A stretch of 64,000 bases of DNA, from NCBI GenBank assembly GCA_031763025.1, contig JASSKH010000028.1, forward strand, positions 3,032,981-3,096,980. Direction: 5' to 3'. The notes under the pieces were generated by a model that had not been told where the DNA came from, did not search any database, and saw only the letters and a list, made by a program, of their open reading frames with translations. The stretch comes from Macrocystis pyrifera. Its lineage: Eukaryota; Sar; Phaeophyceae; Laminariales; Laminariaceae. Each line of letters begins with the position of its first letter. Within the stretch, counting starts at the first letter, position 1. Position numbers and translations under genes: made by a program. Shown one piece after another: positions 11,078 to 22,749 of the stretch.

Positions 11078-11470
11078 CTCACCCCCCTGTGGGCTCACGA
11101 CAAAAAGCAGAAGACGAAATGTGCGCGGGAAATTCTGAGTTCAAGGGATTTAAAGAACACTTGATTGAAGTATGGGCCCGCCAACAAGAAACACCTAATC
11201 TGAGCAAGCGTTTAGAACGTTGTTGTGTCACCATCCTTGAACAACGTGGAGCATACGTAGGCTATTGTATACTGTTGGGGTTTAGTACAGTGCTCGCCGC
11301 TGAGCATGCTTTCTTCTCATCCAATTTTCTTAGCGTCCCCACAAAAGGGAGCCTTGTTACTCTGGATGTATATGTAAGGAATTTTTAAACATCAATAAGA
11401 AGACCAAGCGGTCCTTATATTTACGGCAAGCGTAGGCCCAGAGTGGTATCTTTGCGTATTCGTGGGCCTA

Positions 11471-11475
11471 TACCG
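11471..11475. repeat. Copia target-site duplication, left
   Basis: TACCG directly before the left LTR; the same five bases follow the right LTR at 19369-19373. Five bases is the normal Ty1/copia duplication. Confidence 0.95.
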
Positions 11476-11989
11476 TGTTGAGTAGCCCCTGTGCTCCGGG
11501 CGCCCTTGTTGTTGTTGCCGAGGGGGATAGCCCGATGCTCGGCAGAAAAGAAAGACGAAATAAACCCTATAAACAACCCGTACCCTTGTCGTGGCTGAGG
11601 AGCCCTGTTGATGATATGAAATGTATTGAAGCTGGACTTGATAGCAGCGGTGGCGGTGGCGTGTTAGCCCCTGGGTGGACGGACCCCCTTTTGTACGGTG
11701 GCTGATTAACCCCGGTTTAGTAGTTTGGATTGAAGGACGCGGAGTCCTGGACACGGAGTCCTCGACACGGAGTCGTCGACACGGAGTCGGGAAAGGAAGT
11801 AGATTACAAGAAGAAGTAGCAAGCCACAGCGTACGTCACAGACACATGCGGCCTAAAACACAATTCAGGGGTAAAGATGGTATCCCGATCGTAGATCCAC
11901 TCAGACACGAAACCCCCCCGAATCTCCGCAATACCTCACGGGATATTTCCTCTCAAGATAATCTGACAATGCTGTGAGTATACTTTTCA
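11476..11989 (-). repeat. Copia 3' LTR (minus orientation)
   Basis: 514 bp, TGTTG..TTTTCA, matching 18855-19368. It contains four copies of a 14-bp unit with GGAGTC at 11741, 11755, 11769 and 11783. On the element's strand this is the downstream LTR, preceded by a purine tract. Confidence 0.95.
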
Positions 11990-12000
11990 GCCCCCCTGCT
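11990..12000 (-). promoter_or_regulatory. Copia polypurine tract
   Basis: On the minus strand GAGCAGGGGGG immediately precedes the LTR's first TG. This is the position and composition of the plus-strand primer of an LTR retrotransposon. Confidence 0.7.
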
Positions 12001-12239
12001 CGCGACATTGTCATGATTTCGACCCGAATCTTCAACTCCTCGTCAAATTGTCATACCGGAAATCATACTTGTACTCATTCAATACAGAAAACAACGTTCT
12101 CACTATCATTCAAATCATTCCTCAATCAATACCAAAAATAAATTCCAAGAAAATCAAACCATCCTCGCATCCTGGAATTCAAAAATATTTCGAACAGAGA
12201 AAATAACTCCAACGATTCAAACATTGTTTTCGAAACCTA

Positions 12240-12460
12240 CCCAAATCGTCAATGTAAAACGGCAATTCTGCGAGGTTTCATCAATCCTAAAATGTAGTCC
12301 CTTCTCAAAATCGCCAGGGTAAAACGGCAATTCTTCATTTCTTCAAATATCCAATTTCGTGAAATCGCATGGTAAAACGCCAATTTCACGTCAAGGTATC
12401 AAAACTAAAAAATATAGATTGCGCAGTGGAAACCACCCTTGTAAAACGGTAATTTCATGT
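12240..12460. repeat. Four GTAAAACGGCAATT motifs in the copia 3' non-coding region
   Basis: GTAAAACGGCAATT or a one-base variant occurs at about 12255, 12319, 12372 and 12444, spaced 53-72 bp. Flanks also share CAATTTC/AATTCTTC words. It lies between the RNase H end and the polypurine tract. Confidence 0.8.
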
Positions 12461-12598
12461 TATCCTCCACAAACTGCGCTCCAACAGAACCAGAAAAAAC
12501 ATGCGGTGTCACCAAGTGAAAACGGTGAACCCGACAAACTCCATAAAATCACGAACACTTAATCCTCCATCTGAAAACAAAAACTGTCATCCGAAAAA

Positions 12599-14141
12599 TC
12601 ACCTCAAATTCATCACAAAATTCCGGTGGAACTCAAACTCTCTCTCAGGCAACGGCTTCGTGAGAAAGTCTGCGTGCTGGTACCTCGAAGCTACGTGAAT
12701 AATTTCCAATTCCTTCCTCTCCACTAGCTCCCTCAGAAAGTGGTGCCGCACGTCAATGTGCTTCGAGTTCGAATTCGAAATCGGATGCTTCGCGATCTGA
12801 ATCGTCCCCCTCGTTATCCTCAAACAAAGGAATGCACGGCATACCAGCCTTCGGCAACATGAACCGCCATACCTGCCTCAGAAACAAAATATCGTGCGCA
12901 ACCATAGCCATGCTCACATACTCTGCCTGCGTCGTAGATGTTGTCACACAATTCTGCGTCTTCGAGATACAGCTGACCGGCCCCCCCGCACACAGAATCA
13001 CTCCTCCTGACACCGACCTCCTGTCTGCTGCCTTGCTTGCGTAGTCAGCGTCTGCAAATGCAACCAAGTTCAGCCCCTCGACAGTACCTCTCTGAAATGA
13101 AATACCAAAATGGCTCGTCCTCACTGCATACCCCAGGATATTGAGCGCCGCATTCCAGTGAATCAGTTTCGGCGAACTGCAATACCTCGCTACTGCCCGT
13201 ACTGCGTTCAAAAGATCGGGTCTGGTCAACCGAGCGACCCACAGAAGCGATCCGACCAATTGTCGAAAAGGTTCGTTCACCTCCGGCTCATCTACATCAA
13301 ACTCCCAAAGTCTGTACGTCGTGCTCAACGGCGTACTTTTCCCCCACGTAACACCGTATTCTCCTGCCAGGTTGTCGACGTATGTCTTCTGGGAAATCGT
13401 CAATCTTCCTGCCTCCCTGTCTCTCTCGTAATAGCACCCGGAATACCACGTCAAATCCCCCAAGTTCTTCACTGGAACCAATTTGTTCAGGTCTTCCTTG
13501 AACTGATCACACCTTGCCTGTTCTCCCACTGCAAAAATGTCGTCGACGTGAACCACCAAGAGCAAAACGACTTTTCCTTCCTCAATCAGACGAAACACAC
13601 ATGGATCTGCCAGGCACTGTTCGAAACTCAGACGCAAAAGACATTTCTTCAACTTCGCAAACCACTGCCTGGATGCCTGCCTCAACCCGTAAAGACTCTT
13701 GCCCAAATTCACGATCTTCCCCGACAACGCACCACATCCCTGCGGTAAACGCATGAACACCTCTTCCTCGAGTTCCGCTCGGACGAAAGCCTGATCAACA
13801 TCCAGGTGAAACAACCCCAAGTCAAGCTCACACGCCAAGGCTGCCAGCAAACGAACACACGACACATCTACAGTAGGTGCATACAGTTCCCCAAAATCCA
13901 AGAATTCTCTCTGCATATCACCTCTGGCAACAAGTCTCGCCTTCGCTTTCACAGGCCAACCGAACGCATCAACCTTCCAGTCAAACACCCATTTCGACCC
14001 GATACAATTGTCTATCTGCTGTTGCTCCGGCACAGGCTCGAAAACCTGTCCTTCAGCCAACCCGTGAATTTCTCTCTGCATGGCATCTGAAAACTGCACC
14101 GAATGATCACCCTGCACGGCATCCCTGTAACTTTTCGGCAC
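12599..14141 (-). pseudogene. Copia reverse transcriptase and RNase H
   Basis: Opens with PKSYRDAV, then SKWVFDWKVDAFG and KARLVARG (family W.fk.K....g...kARLVA.G), HLDVDQAF (first catalytic Asp), SLYGLRQA and VVHVDDI at ~13545 (family YVDD). RNase H motifs follow: FADADYASK, RRSVSGG, TQAEYVSM. Near 12805 the frame must shift by one base inside a G5 run to continue as KHPISNSNSKHIDVRHHF..HADFLTKPL; without the shift translation leaves the family at EDNEG. Same frame as the upstream 1,549-codon ORF but separated from it by one TGA, so a full Pol needs readthrough or this copy is defective. Confidence 0.9.
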
Positions 14142-14159
14142 GTGAAGGTCACTCGCGTG

Positions 14160-16851
14160 TCAAGTGGGCATTTCGGGACGCTGAAGAGGCGGAACCTCGT
14201 CACGAATGACCGCATCGATATGCTCCCTCGTCGCACAGGCAGTCCTCTCCCACGCCGCCATCACGTTCGGCCCGACCTGAGAAGCAAGACCCAAACGGTG
14301 CCCATCTCCCGGCGAAGACTCCGGCAGCGGCGAGTTTACGGCCCCATCCACCATCGGGGAAAGCATCCTCTGCTCCGCGATCGCCCGTGCTTGCAGCCGA
14401 GTGCGCCCTTGAATCCGACGATCCCCTTCACCCCCGACCTGTCTCATAGCATGCGGAGTGAGAGGCGGAAATCTCGCGGCAGCTGCCGGCGGCGGGCGCT
14501 GTTGCCGCGACGACGCCGCCGGCGTCGGCTCAGATGATGATGAACCACCAAGCGAAGAAGCTCCATGGATCGGGGACGGAGACCATGCCGGAAGCGGGTG
14601 CGAGCCGGACGACGGCGCTCCCGATGCTTGCTGCGGCGACGGCGCCGGCGATGACGCGGCCGGCGCAGAAGACGGCGAAGCTCCTCTGGGCAGCGGCATG
14701 GCTCCGAACCTGGGCGGCTCCACGGACAACGGCGACGGCGCGGCGGCCCTGAACGGCGGCGGAGCGGCAGGCCCTTGCGGCGGCACGAACTGGATCTGGA
14801 AACCTGGGTGCGGGGGCGGCGCAGGCGCGGAAGGGGAGAGAGGGACACCGACTCCACGTGAATTCCCCCCCCCCGACGACGGCAGCGACGCCCACGATAC
14901 GTTGCTCGTGTAGCAAACATGCCCCGTGCGCGCCTTCACGACCTTGACGCAGCAGTCCGCGTGGTTGTCGCCTCCGTTCAGGTAGTGGCAGACGACGGCC
15001 TGGTCCTCCATCTTGTTCCGCCGCTCGACGCGCATGTATCCTCGCTGGAAAAACGGCAGGACACGGAAAGGCCCCTTCTTCCCTGTGAACAGCTCCTGCG
15101 GCGACCGGCGGCCCTCGTTTGCGGTCGTCCCCGACTGGTTGAACGCCTCCGTCGCCCATTTTGCAGACTCGGCCCACAGCTTGTCGCCGCGCTCGTCGAG
15201 GCCGGGGATGTTCGAGAAACCCCCAGGCCCGAGAAGACGGGCGGCACAGCGCCGCGCAGCCATCCCCGCCTTGTTCGCCCGCCAGATCGCGCTTTCGGCC
15301 ACTCCGTTGTACTGCTGGACGCCGGGCGGAGAAAACTCGACGGCGATGCCCGCGCTCGCGCAGAAATCGCGGAAAGCGACGCTGGTCCAGACGGCGTCGT
15401 TGTCCACGCGAATGCAGCGGACGGGGCGCTTGGCGATGCGAGCGAGATCCACGATGAGACGCTTGAACACCACGAGACCCTCCGATCGCCGCCGCAAAGC
15501 GTACGACTTGGAAAACCGCGTCGCGCTATCCACGGCGTACAGCATGTAGCAATTGCCGCCGAGGGAAGCGCTGTACGGCCCGCAGAAGTCGAGGTGCACG
15601 AGGTCGTTCGGCTCCTCCGCCCGCGAGCCCGCCCTTTTTCTCACGGGTGTGTTCCTCCCCTTCGCTGCCATGCAATCCCCACACGGCTGCATCACACCTG
15701 TGAGAGTGATACCCTGTTGGCGGGCGGTCTCTCGCAACAGAAATTCGGAAAGGTGGCCATTCGCACGGTGGAAGTCGTTAACGTCGATGTGTGACGTGCG
15801 GTTTCCCACAAAGAACGGATTCGAACCGGGACCCAAAACAGCATTCGCCTGCTCATGCTCTATTCTGTCAAACTGTCGCGCGTCCATTTCTGCTTCACTC
15901 TCTGGGATCACTTCAGGCGAGAAACACCAACTGGAACTCTCATCACAACCACCGTCAGGCCTCACGTCACTCAGAACTCCCTCGACTTCCCGACCGAGGT
16001 GCATGTCGGGATGCGTTTCTGCACACAAAGACAAGTCGAAAAACGAATTCGCAACATCACGTACGTCATCTGATGCAGGCGGGCAAGACGGAGTCGGAAA
16101 CAATCGGGGAACACTGATCACCTGCCTGCTTGGGTCGTTGGGCAAACGTGTGGCATACAAGAAATCGCTCGATTTACCACGTGCAAAGTTGAGTTGCCCT
16201 TCCATGAGGTGGGTACCCGTGGGATCGAGGGTAACGACCTGGCGGTGAGAAGCTTTCCACGCGGAAAAAAAGTTGAAGCCGATCTGTGGTGCATACAAAA
16301 CTTCCTTCAATTGCACGTCAAAATCCTTCACGAATCCGTCTTCATCATACATGTGGAATCGCAAGTTGATGCTTCCTACCCCTACCACGGGAATCATGCC
16401 TTTGTTTCCAATCTGGATGAACTCGCGGTTTGGCTCAACGTCACGCAAATCGTACATGAGAGTCTTGTCGTTCGTTACGTACGACGTGGATCCAGAATCA
16501 GACGTCCATTTCTCACTTCCGGGAGGGGAGGGAGTGAGCGAGGATTGGGGTTCGCACAGCAGAGCAGCACTCACAGCAGATTCCGTCACATGCGCACTCA
16601 CAAGCACAGTCTCACTCTCCTTAGTCACACCAGACTTGCACTCAGAAGCAGGAGATTCCACACCGAAATCAATCAAGTCAGACGCCGAATCAGACACCAA
16701 ATCGGACACCAAATCAAACTTGCCTCGAGACACATTCAATGCCACACAGCTACGAAGAGGCCCTTGAGACGACGGCGATCCGGAAGAGGGAGACGACGAA
16801 GTGAGAGAGAATGAGGCGGCGCTGGCGGGCTGCTGAACTCCGTATTGCTGT

Positions 16852-16896
<45 letters not shown>

Positions 16897-18809
16897 TGCT
16901 GCTGTGACGCGCCGTTCGGTTCCAGATACCGCATCGGCTGAAAGGCGTCTGGTCCAGCTGGAGAGTATCCTGCGTAAGAGCCGTATGTGCCATCGCCATG
17001 AACGGCGGGCTGCGGCGGGTAAACTCCCCCGCCGCCGGAGAAATAGCCTGAGCCGTATCCTCCGCTCACGTCTCCGTAGCCTTCCCGAGAGCCGCTCGCT
17101 TGAGCTGCGAGGCCGTACTCTTGCGTCTCGGGGGAGTACTGCTGCTCCTCGTAGGATTGCCATTCCGAAGCAGCCCAGCGCTCGTCCGCAGTAGCGTTGT
17201 ACCCGTAGCCGTCGTTGTGCCCAGCGTAGTTCGCGTAACGCGGGGGCCCGTTGTGGGTGGCAGAGCGAGGTGGAAAATTAGGGCGGAAATTCGGTGCTCT
17301 GCTCGCCCCCCTGCCGCCGGAGGAGGAAGGACGCCCGTCCGCGAAACCTCTCCCCCCCGGTTGGCGACCCGTGTACCCTGCAGGCCCGCGTCCACGACCA
17401 GGTGCCTGCCTTGGCGGGAGGCCTCGACCCCAATTCCCGTCTGAACGTTGTGGCTGCTCCCTGGGTCGATCTTGCACGAAGTCCGGGCGGCGAATTCCGT
17501 CAATTTCCCGCCCCGTCTGTCGGCCTTCATGCGCAAATCCCTGGGCTCCTCTCCGCTCGCGGAAGGCCAAGAATTCCTCGAACTCCCGTCGAAGGGCCAC
17601 GCAGTCCGCGGTGTTGTGGGAGTCGTTCGGGCCGTGTCGTCTGCAGAACATCGGTGACTGTTGGTGAGGGCCTCGCTCGCCTGCTCCGCCACCGTTCCAT
17701 CCGGCAGCGCCTGCTCCTCCACCGTTCCATCCTGCAGCGCGTGCTCCTCCACCGTTCCATCCTGCAGCGCGTGCTCCACCATCATCCTGGCCCCTGCCGT
17801 AGGATGGTCCACTCCGACCCATGCCGCCAGTGTAGAGCGCGTGCCTCGTCTCCTCACTTCGGTGTCCCTCTCCCCCGGACTGCCGACGCTCGTGCTGGGC
17901 CTGTGTCAAGGTAAACTCCAGGTGTTTCCTCGAGAGATTCGGAAAAAAAATAAGGGATTCCCGAGCGCGGGTAAAAGAGGTGTTTAGACGTCGGGCGATA
18001 TGACGACATACAACATCTTCAGGCTTTTTACCGTGGCCACTAGGGCCCAAGCGGGAGTTCATGTTCATCACGATAGTTTCCCCACGACGAAGGTATTCCA
18101 AGACATCTTCACCATCGCCCTGCCACAACTCGTTCCATTCCCTCTCTAAACGCTCTCCCTCCATGTCATATCCTTCTCTGTACTGTGACACAAAAATCCT
18201 CCATCCTTGCTGAGGGCTCCCAGACGCGACGATTCGGTTTTGAGTCGGACCGTCGGTGATTTTTGTCAGCAGCAAGTTCCATACTCTCAAAGACTTCTCC
18301 ACTCTTTCTGCACCTCTGTTCAATTTGAGCATTTCCAAATCCACGTCAGGCAACCCTACGGGAATGTCCTCGTACCCAAGAACGTCAGACAATTTCTCAG
18401 CTGCCAGATATGCACGAAATGAACTCTCAAACACCCTAAACTTAGTGTGAAGGCTTTCTCCTTTTCCTACCATACCAGTCCACTCTCTAATCTCAAGTTT
18501 AGTTCGTACTTCTACAGTTGTAGACATGCCTGAAGGGTGGGCGGGCCCGCTCTGTTGCCCAACCCCTTGACGTATCAGATCCGCCAGGATTGTCAGCCGC
18601 CGGATGTCCTCTGGACTCGGCAGGTCCTGTCGTGCATCCTCCCTCCTTTCCTCTGAGGCCACCCCTCGCTGATCAGCCTCATCCTGACCAGAATCCTGAG
18701 GAGATGCTGCTGCTCCTCCTCCTCCTCCCATCGCCATGTCTCCATCGATGACCGGCGTAATCCAAGTCCCCAGATAAGGAATCCTAAACGGGAAGAACCT
18801 CATCCTCAC
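14160..18809 (-). CDS. Copia Gag-protease-integrase polyprotein
   Basis: 1,549 codons starting at ATG 18807-18809, 46 bases inside the 5' LTR. Residues ~1-330 form Gag. A CRRHG..SHNTADC knuckle (C-x8-H-x4-C) lies near 390, with a Gly/Arg-rich stretch around it. A Gln run is at ~633-653. The aspartic protease motif DSGSTSYVT is near 770 and the integrase HHCC near 1012 (HRANGH..CGDC). The integrase catalytic triad is HLDFCGPY (~1070), RVDNDAVW (~1134) and QYNGVAES (~1168). A Pro/Ser-rich linker ends at TGA 14160-14162. The next codons continue in frame into reverse transcriptase, so Gag, protease and integrase are intact but separated from Pol's polymerase. Confidence 0.95.
16850..16915. repeat. 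CTG/CAG microsatellite inside copia gag
   Basis: About 20 CTG/TTG units encode the Gln run of the Gag region on the minus strand. It lies in an otherwise ordinary coding stretch and may vary between element copies. Confidence 0.9.
17685..17790. repeat. 30-bp minisatellite inside copia gag
   Basis: Three to four units of ~30 bp (CACCGTTCCATCC.GCAGCGC.TGCTCCTC) encode repeated AGWNGGGA segments near the zinc knuckle. Confidence 0.85.
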
Positions 18810-18854
18810 AGCCCTTTTGCACAGAAGCGTGGACGACTCGTACCACCGCTAGCG

Positions 18855-19368
18855 TGTTGAGTAGCCCCTGTGCTCCGGGCGCCCTTGTTGTTGTTGCCGA
18901 GGGGGATAGCCCGATGCTCGGCAGAAAAGAAAGACGAAATAAACCCTATAAACAACCCGTACCCTTGTCGTGGCTGAGGAGCCCTGTTGATGATATGAAA
19001 TGTATTGAAGCTGGACTTGATAGCAGCGGTGGCGGTGGCGTGTTAGCCCCTGGGTGGACGGACCCCCTTTTGTACGGTGGCTGATTAACCCCGGTTTAGT
19101 AGTTTGGATTGAAGGACGCGGAGTCCTGGACACGGAGTCCTCGACACGGAGTCGTCGACACGGAGTCGGGAAAGGAAGTAGATTACAAGAAGAAGTAGCA
19201 AGCCACAGCGTACGTCACAGACACATGCGGCCTAAAACACAATTCAGGGGTAAAGATGGTATCCCGATCGTAGATCCACTCAGACACGAAACCCCCCCGA
19301 ATCTCCGCAATACCTCACGGGATATTTCCTCTCAAGATAATCTGACAATGCTGTGAGTATACTTTTCA
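18855..19368 (-). repeat. Copia 5' LTR (minus orientation)
   Basis: 514 bp matching 11476-11989. On the minus strand transcription would start here and run toward lower coordinates. Immediately inside, the minus strand reads CGCTAGCGGTGGTACGAGTC; the TGGTA.GAG part is a plausible but imperfect primer-binding site for initiator tRNA-Met. Confidence 0.95.
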
Positions 19369-19373
19369 TACCG
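19369..19373. repeat. Copia target-site duplication, right
   Basis: TACCG, identical to 11471-11475. Confidence 0.95.
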
Positions 19374-21302
19374 CACAGCATGTAGTGGAACGTGGAGGCC
19401 CCAACACCAAAAGAAGGGACGTTCATCTTCGAGCGGGCATTAAAGAAGCGAAGAAAGTCGCATAATGACGGGTGATCCGGCGGCTACTTTCCTTATTTCT
19501 GCTGTTGAGAAGTAAGCACAAGCAAATCCGGAACACGAATCGAGTGCGGCTTGCTGTTGTTGTTGAACGAGCCTGATATGGACTCACCTGCTCTTCTGTC
19601 CCCACAAGGTAAGGCATCCATCCAGTGGAGCCTGCGAGTTTCTTCTGCCCCAGCTCTTGTCTACTCGCTGTCCTGGATGGAGGCATGCTGTACGTGACGA
19701 GACCAGAAGACACGGTCGAAATCCACGGCACAGCAGCAGTACTGACCGATGAAACTTAAACTTGATCAGCGACTATTTATATTAATAGTTCGGCGACTAA
19801 CCCCCAACGAGGCCCTAACGGGCTGGTCCGTGTAGATAACCACGAGGCTGTAGGCTAGACTACTCGCGGGGACGATGTCGTGCGAGGCTCCTTCTACAGC
19901 AAGCGGACTCGGTGTAGCGTGAAAAAGTCGTGTGTGCCTGTTTGCCGAAATCGAATATCCTTTTAGTGTCGGGTGAAGACAGCATATACATAACGCGAAA
20001 CCAAGCAACCGTCTTCGATCTTTTCTCGTACGTACTTATCCCCTCTAACCCATGATTCATTTCCTTGAAATACGTGGAAACCCCGTTTTTCGCGTTTGCG
20101 CCGCGCAGTGTAGTTCATCCACAGCAGCACAGCAGTGCAAGTGCAACACTCCTTTGGTATGGCTTTACGCTCTCCATTTTCCGCTGTGAATGGGAGAATG
20201 GTCTCTGATGCACTCCCTGCGTTCTGCTCTGTGCCGCTGATTCCGTCCTCGGTGCGTGGTCACCCGCATGGAGCTCATTCGGTGAGGGGTAAAACCTGTT
20301 CATCGTTGTCTACGTACGTGACAAATTGTTGTCACCCTTGATCCTCACCATTTTCCTGGGTTACAGGCAAGTGCTTCGAGGCAGCCCGCTTATGCTAGTG
20401 ATGTGCCACATCACCTGAGTGTATGTTGGACATAGGATCATGGTCTGCGTCCCACGCCCATCCTCTGGGCTGTGGACCAACTGTCCTAGTTCTCACATTC
20501 ACGCTGGGACACTCTTTTTTTTCAAAAATGCGGCGGAATTGCGCACCATGACGTGCGTGATGAAGTGGGTGATGGTGTTGGTATTTTTTTTCATCAATCA
20601 CGGCTTGCTGTTCAACTGCTGTTACTATCCAGTTCAACTCGTGCAATCACGACTGCTGTCGCTGTGTCGCTGTACCAGGGACGAGGGACCAGCGCAAGGG
20701 GTACCAAGTATGCACCAGATATACATGTACCAGGCACCTGGTATGAGAGAACGCTTTGCCCTCAGCAACTTTCTGAACAAGCCGCGGCCACAGCAGTTGT
20801 TGCCCCTTCTCCCCAGCGTTTCCGCATTTCTAACACTGCTTGTCGATTTTTACATTTTCATCGTTTTTTTCTGGAGGGGGGAGACGGATACTTTCGTCCT
20901 ATATCACATATATACCGGGACAGTACCACTGCGAGGAGCCGGTAGTGCTGCTGCAGCAGCTGCAGCGTATCTCTTGCGATTCCCGACATACTATGTAGTA
21001 TTAGTGATGTAGTATTAAGGCGCGACCTGTTATCGTACTGCTTTGTCCGTAGACACTTTCTCGCCCCACCCACGTTGCGGATGGCGATGGCTTTCGTTGA
21101 CTATTTATTCCTGCCCCTTAAGGCTAGGCCTTCCTTTTTTTGTCTTTTTTGACGCACCTTGCCGGCTGCGTTACCTTGCCCTTCAGAGGTGTGGCAGTGA
21201 GTTTTGAGGAGCCGCATCTTCGACTCAGATTCTAGCTTGTGGAATCGATTTTTCCACGAATTTGCCATAATTCTGCATATTCGACTCATCAGAGTGGGCT
21301 AG
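19374..21302. other. No gene recognised
   Basis: The longest plus-strand frame (20419-21012) is hydrophobic and Cys-rich but matches nothing I know and has no supporting splice sites. Short motifs of the TACCTGGTA type occur near 20730-20745. Confidence 0.4.
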
Positions 21303-21581
21303 TGTTATGTTGCTAGTTTGAATGAGGCCTAAAGCCCGGTAATTGCCTGGGTTCAGGTATTGGGATCGTATTTGTAGCACTTGGGAGGCGTATCTTAGAT
21401 GGAAAACCAGGGGTTTTACCAGCAAGGTACGAGCCTTGCTCTCATCAGTCTCCCCGTGCACGAAAGGAATAAAGCTGATTGTCTTATATCTCGATGCAAA
21501 CAACACAAGTAAGTACCAACGAGTACCTGTTTAATAGGCAAACCTGTCCAGGGATACAAAGTGTCCCGATCTTGATCTTGA
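21303..21581. mobile_element. Solo-LTR-like dispersed repeat, copy 2
   Basis: Begins TGTTATGTTG and aligns with 981-1262 to about CTTGATCTTGAC. The right end is less clear than in copy 1. The shared blocks keep the same order and spacing. Confidence 0.45.
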
Positions 21582-21798
21582 CTGACCTCAATACCTGCAG
21601 TAGTCATATCTGCAATGCACCATGCTGGGCGAACAGCGAAAGCGGGTACGTGCACTGTTTTGTCGGAGCACCAGCAGAAACAACAGCGGCATACTTTGTC
21701 GGCATACTCGTATTAACATGTCCGCATTTTTTCGGAAACTATGTGCATGCACGTATCATAGCAGGAAAGGGGAAAAAAGCAGCACCGAGCAGGATCAG

Positions 21799-21818
21799 CA
21801 GCAGCAGTAGTAGCAGAA

Positions 21819-21851
<33 letters not shown>

Positions 21852-21856
21852 GCAGA
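21799..21856 (+). repeat. CAG microsatellite
   Basis: About 18 CAG units with AGTAGTAG and AAACAG interruptions. Confidence 0.9.
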
Positions 21857-22641
21857 TGCAAAAGCCGAACCCACGAGTGACCATCTACTATTTAATACAT
21901 ACATTCGACGTAGCAACTCCCCCAATCTCGGAATTAGTTTGTTGAAGACAAAAAGACTACACACGCCCACCTTCGACACGCGATTACCCAACGCGCGTCC
22001 AACAGCTCGTATTCGTACCAGGTGCCACAACTCCGATACCTACAGCAGAGTCTCTCCATCCCCCCGTCACTAGGGTGGGCCTGACCGTATCACCTGCAGC
22101 ATGTCTCGGGGACACGGCCCAAATGGTACACACGCGCCTAGAGTTGGTTACGCTCTTGCTTGGCCGAAATGTTATTTTTCATCCCGGAACACAAAGAGCC
22201 GATGTTGATATTTAGAATTTTTTTTTAAAACATGGCCCAGTCATGCATGCTTGTAGAAACACACGTTGCCGCACCTGGCTCGACGAACTCCCAACGACTT
22301 ACAGCGAAACATCACGAGAAGGGTTTGTTATTATGTTTGCGTGCACAGAGCCCGACGGTACTGGCGTTGGTGTTGCGCACGTTGAGCGCGGTTGATAAAT
22401 GTGGCCGAAAAAACTGTTGAATCACACACACAAGCACAAACACACTCACAGAAAAAAACTAAAGAGGGCACCCTACGCTCGTATGACCCTCCATGAAGAG
22501 CCTTTTGTTTCCCCTTGGAAATTTTAGGGAAAAAAGCTCGCGCTTCACGCGCCTCATTCTAGATACAAGCGACCCCGACATTCAGACCGACCGAAACGAC
22601 CACCGGTATTTGTTGTTTAGAACGGTTAACTACTCGTACTA
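21857..22641. other. No gene recognised
   Basis: I see no exon or RNA gene. ACACACACAAGCACAAACACACTCACA at ~22425-22452 is a short CA-rich stretch. Confidence 0.4.
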
Positions 22642-22746
22642 TTACGGAGGACCATAGTAAATAGTACCTACGGTACACACAGAAACCTATATATTTACCT
22701 ATTTTTACTAACTAAATTTGGTCCCATTTACTATGGTCCCCCGCAA
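22642..22746 (+). mobile_element. TA-flanked MITE, copy 4
   Basis: 105 bp with TA at 22640-22641 and 22747-22748. Left end TTACGGAGG, right end CCCCGCAA. Same core as copies 1-3. Confidence 0.88.
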
Positions 22747-22749
22747 TAC

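Larger units (their letters stand above)
11476..19368 (-). mobile_element. Complete Ty1/copia LTR retrotransposon
   Basis: A 7,893-bp element bounded by two 514-bp LTRs (TGTTG..TTTTCA) in direct orientation and a perfect 5-bp TACCG target duplication. Coding is on the minus strand in the order gag, protease, integrase, reverse transcriptase, RNase H; integrase before reverse transcriptase defines Ty1/copia. The LTRs appear identical where I compared them, so insertion is recent. A TGA splits the polyprotein between integrase and reverse transcriptase and a one-base frameshift affects RNase H. A ~610-bp non-coding stretch separates RNase H from the downstream LTR. Confidence 0.97.

Noticed and set aside
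20419-21012. 197-codon hydrophobic plus-strand frame
   Set aside because: No family resemblance, no splice or start context; likely chance.
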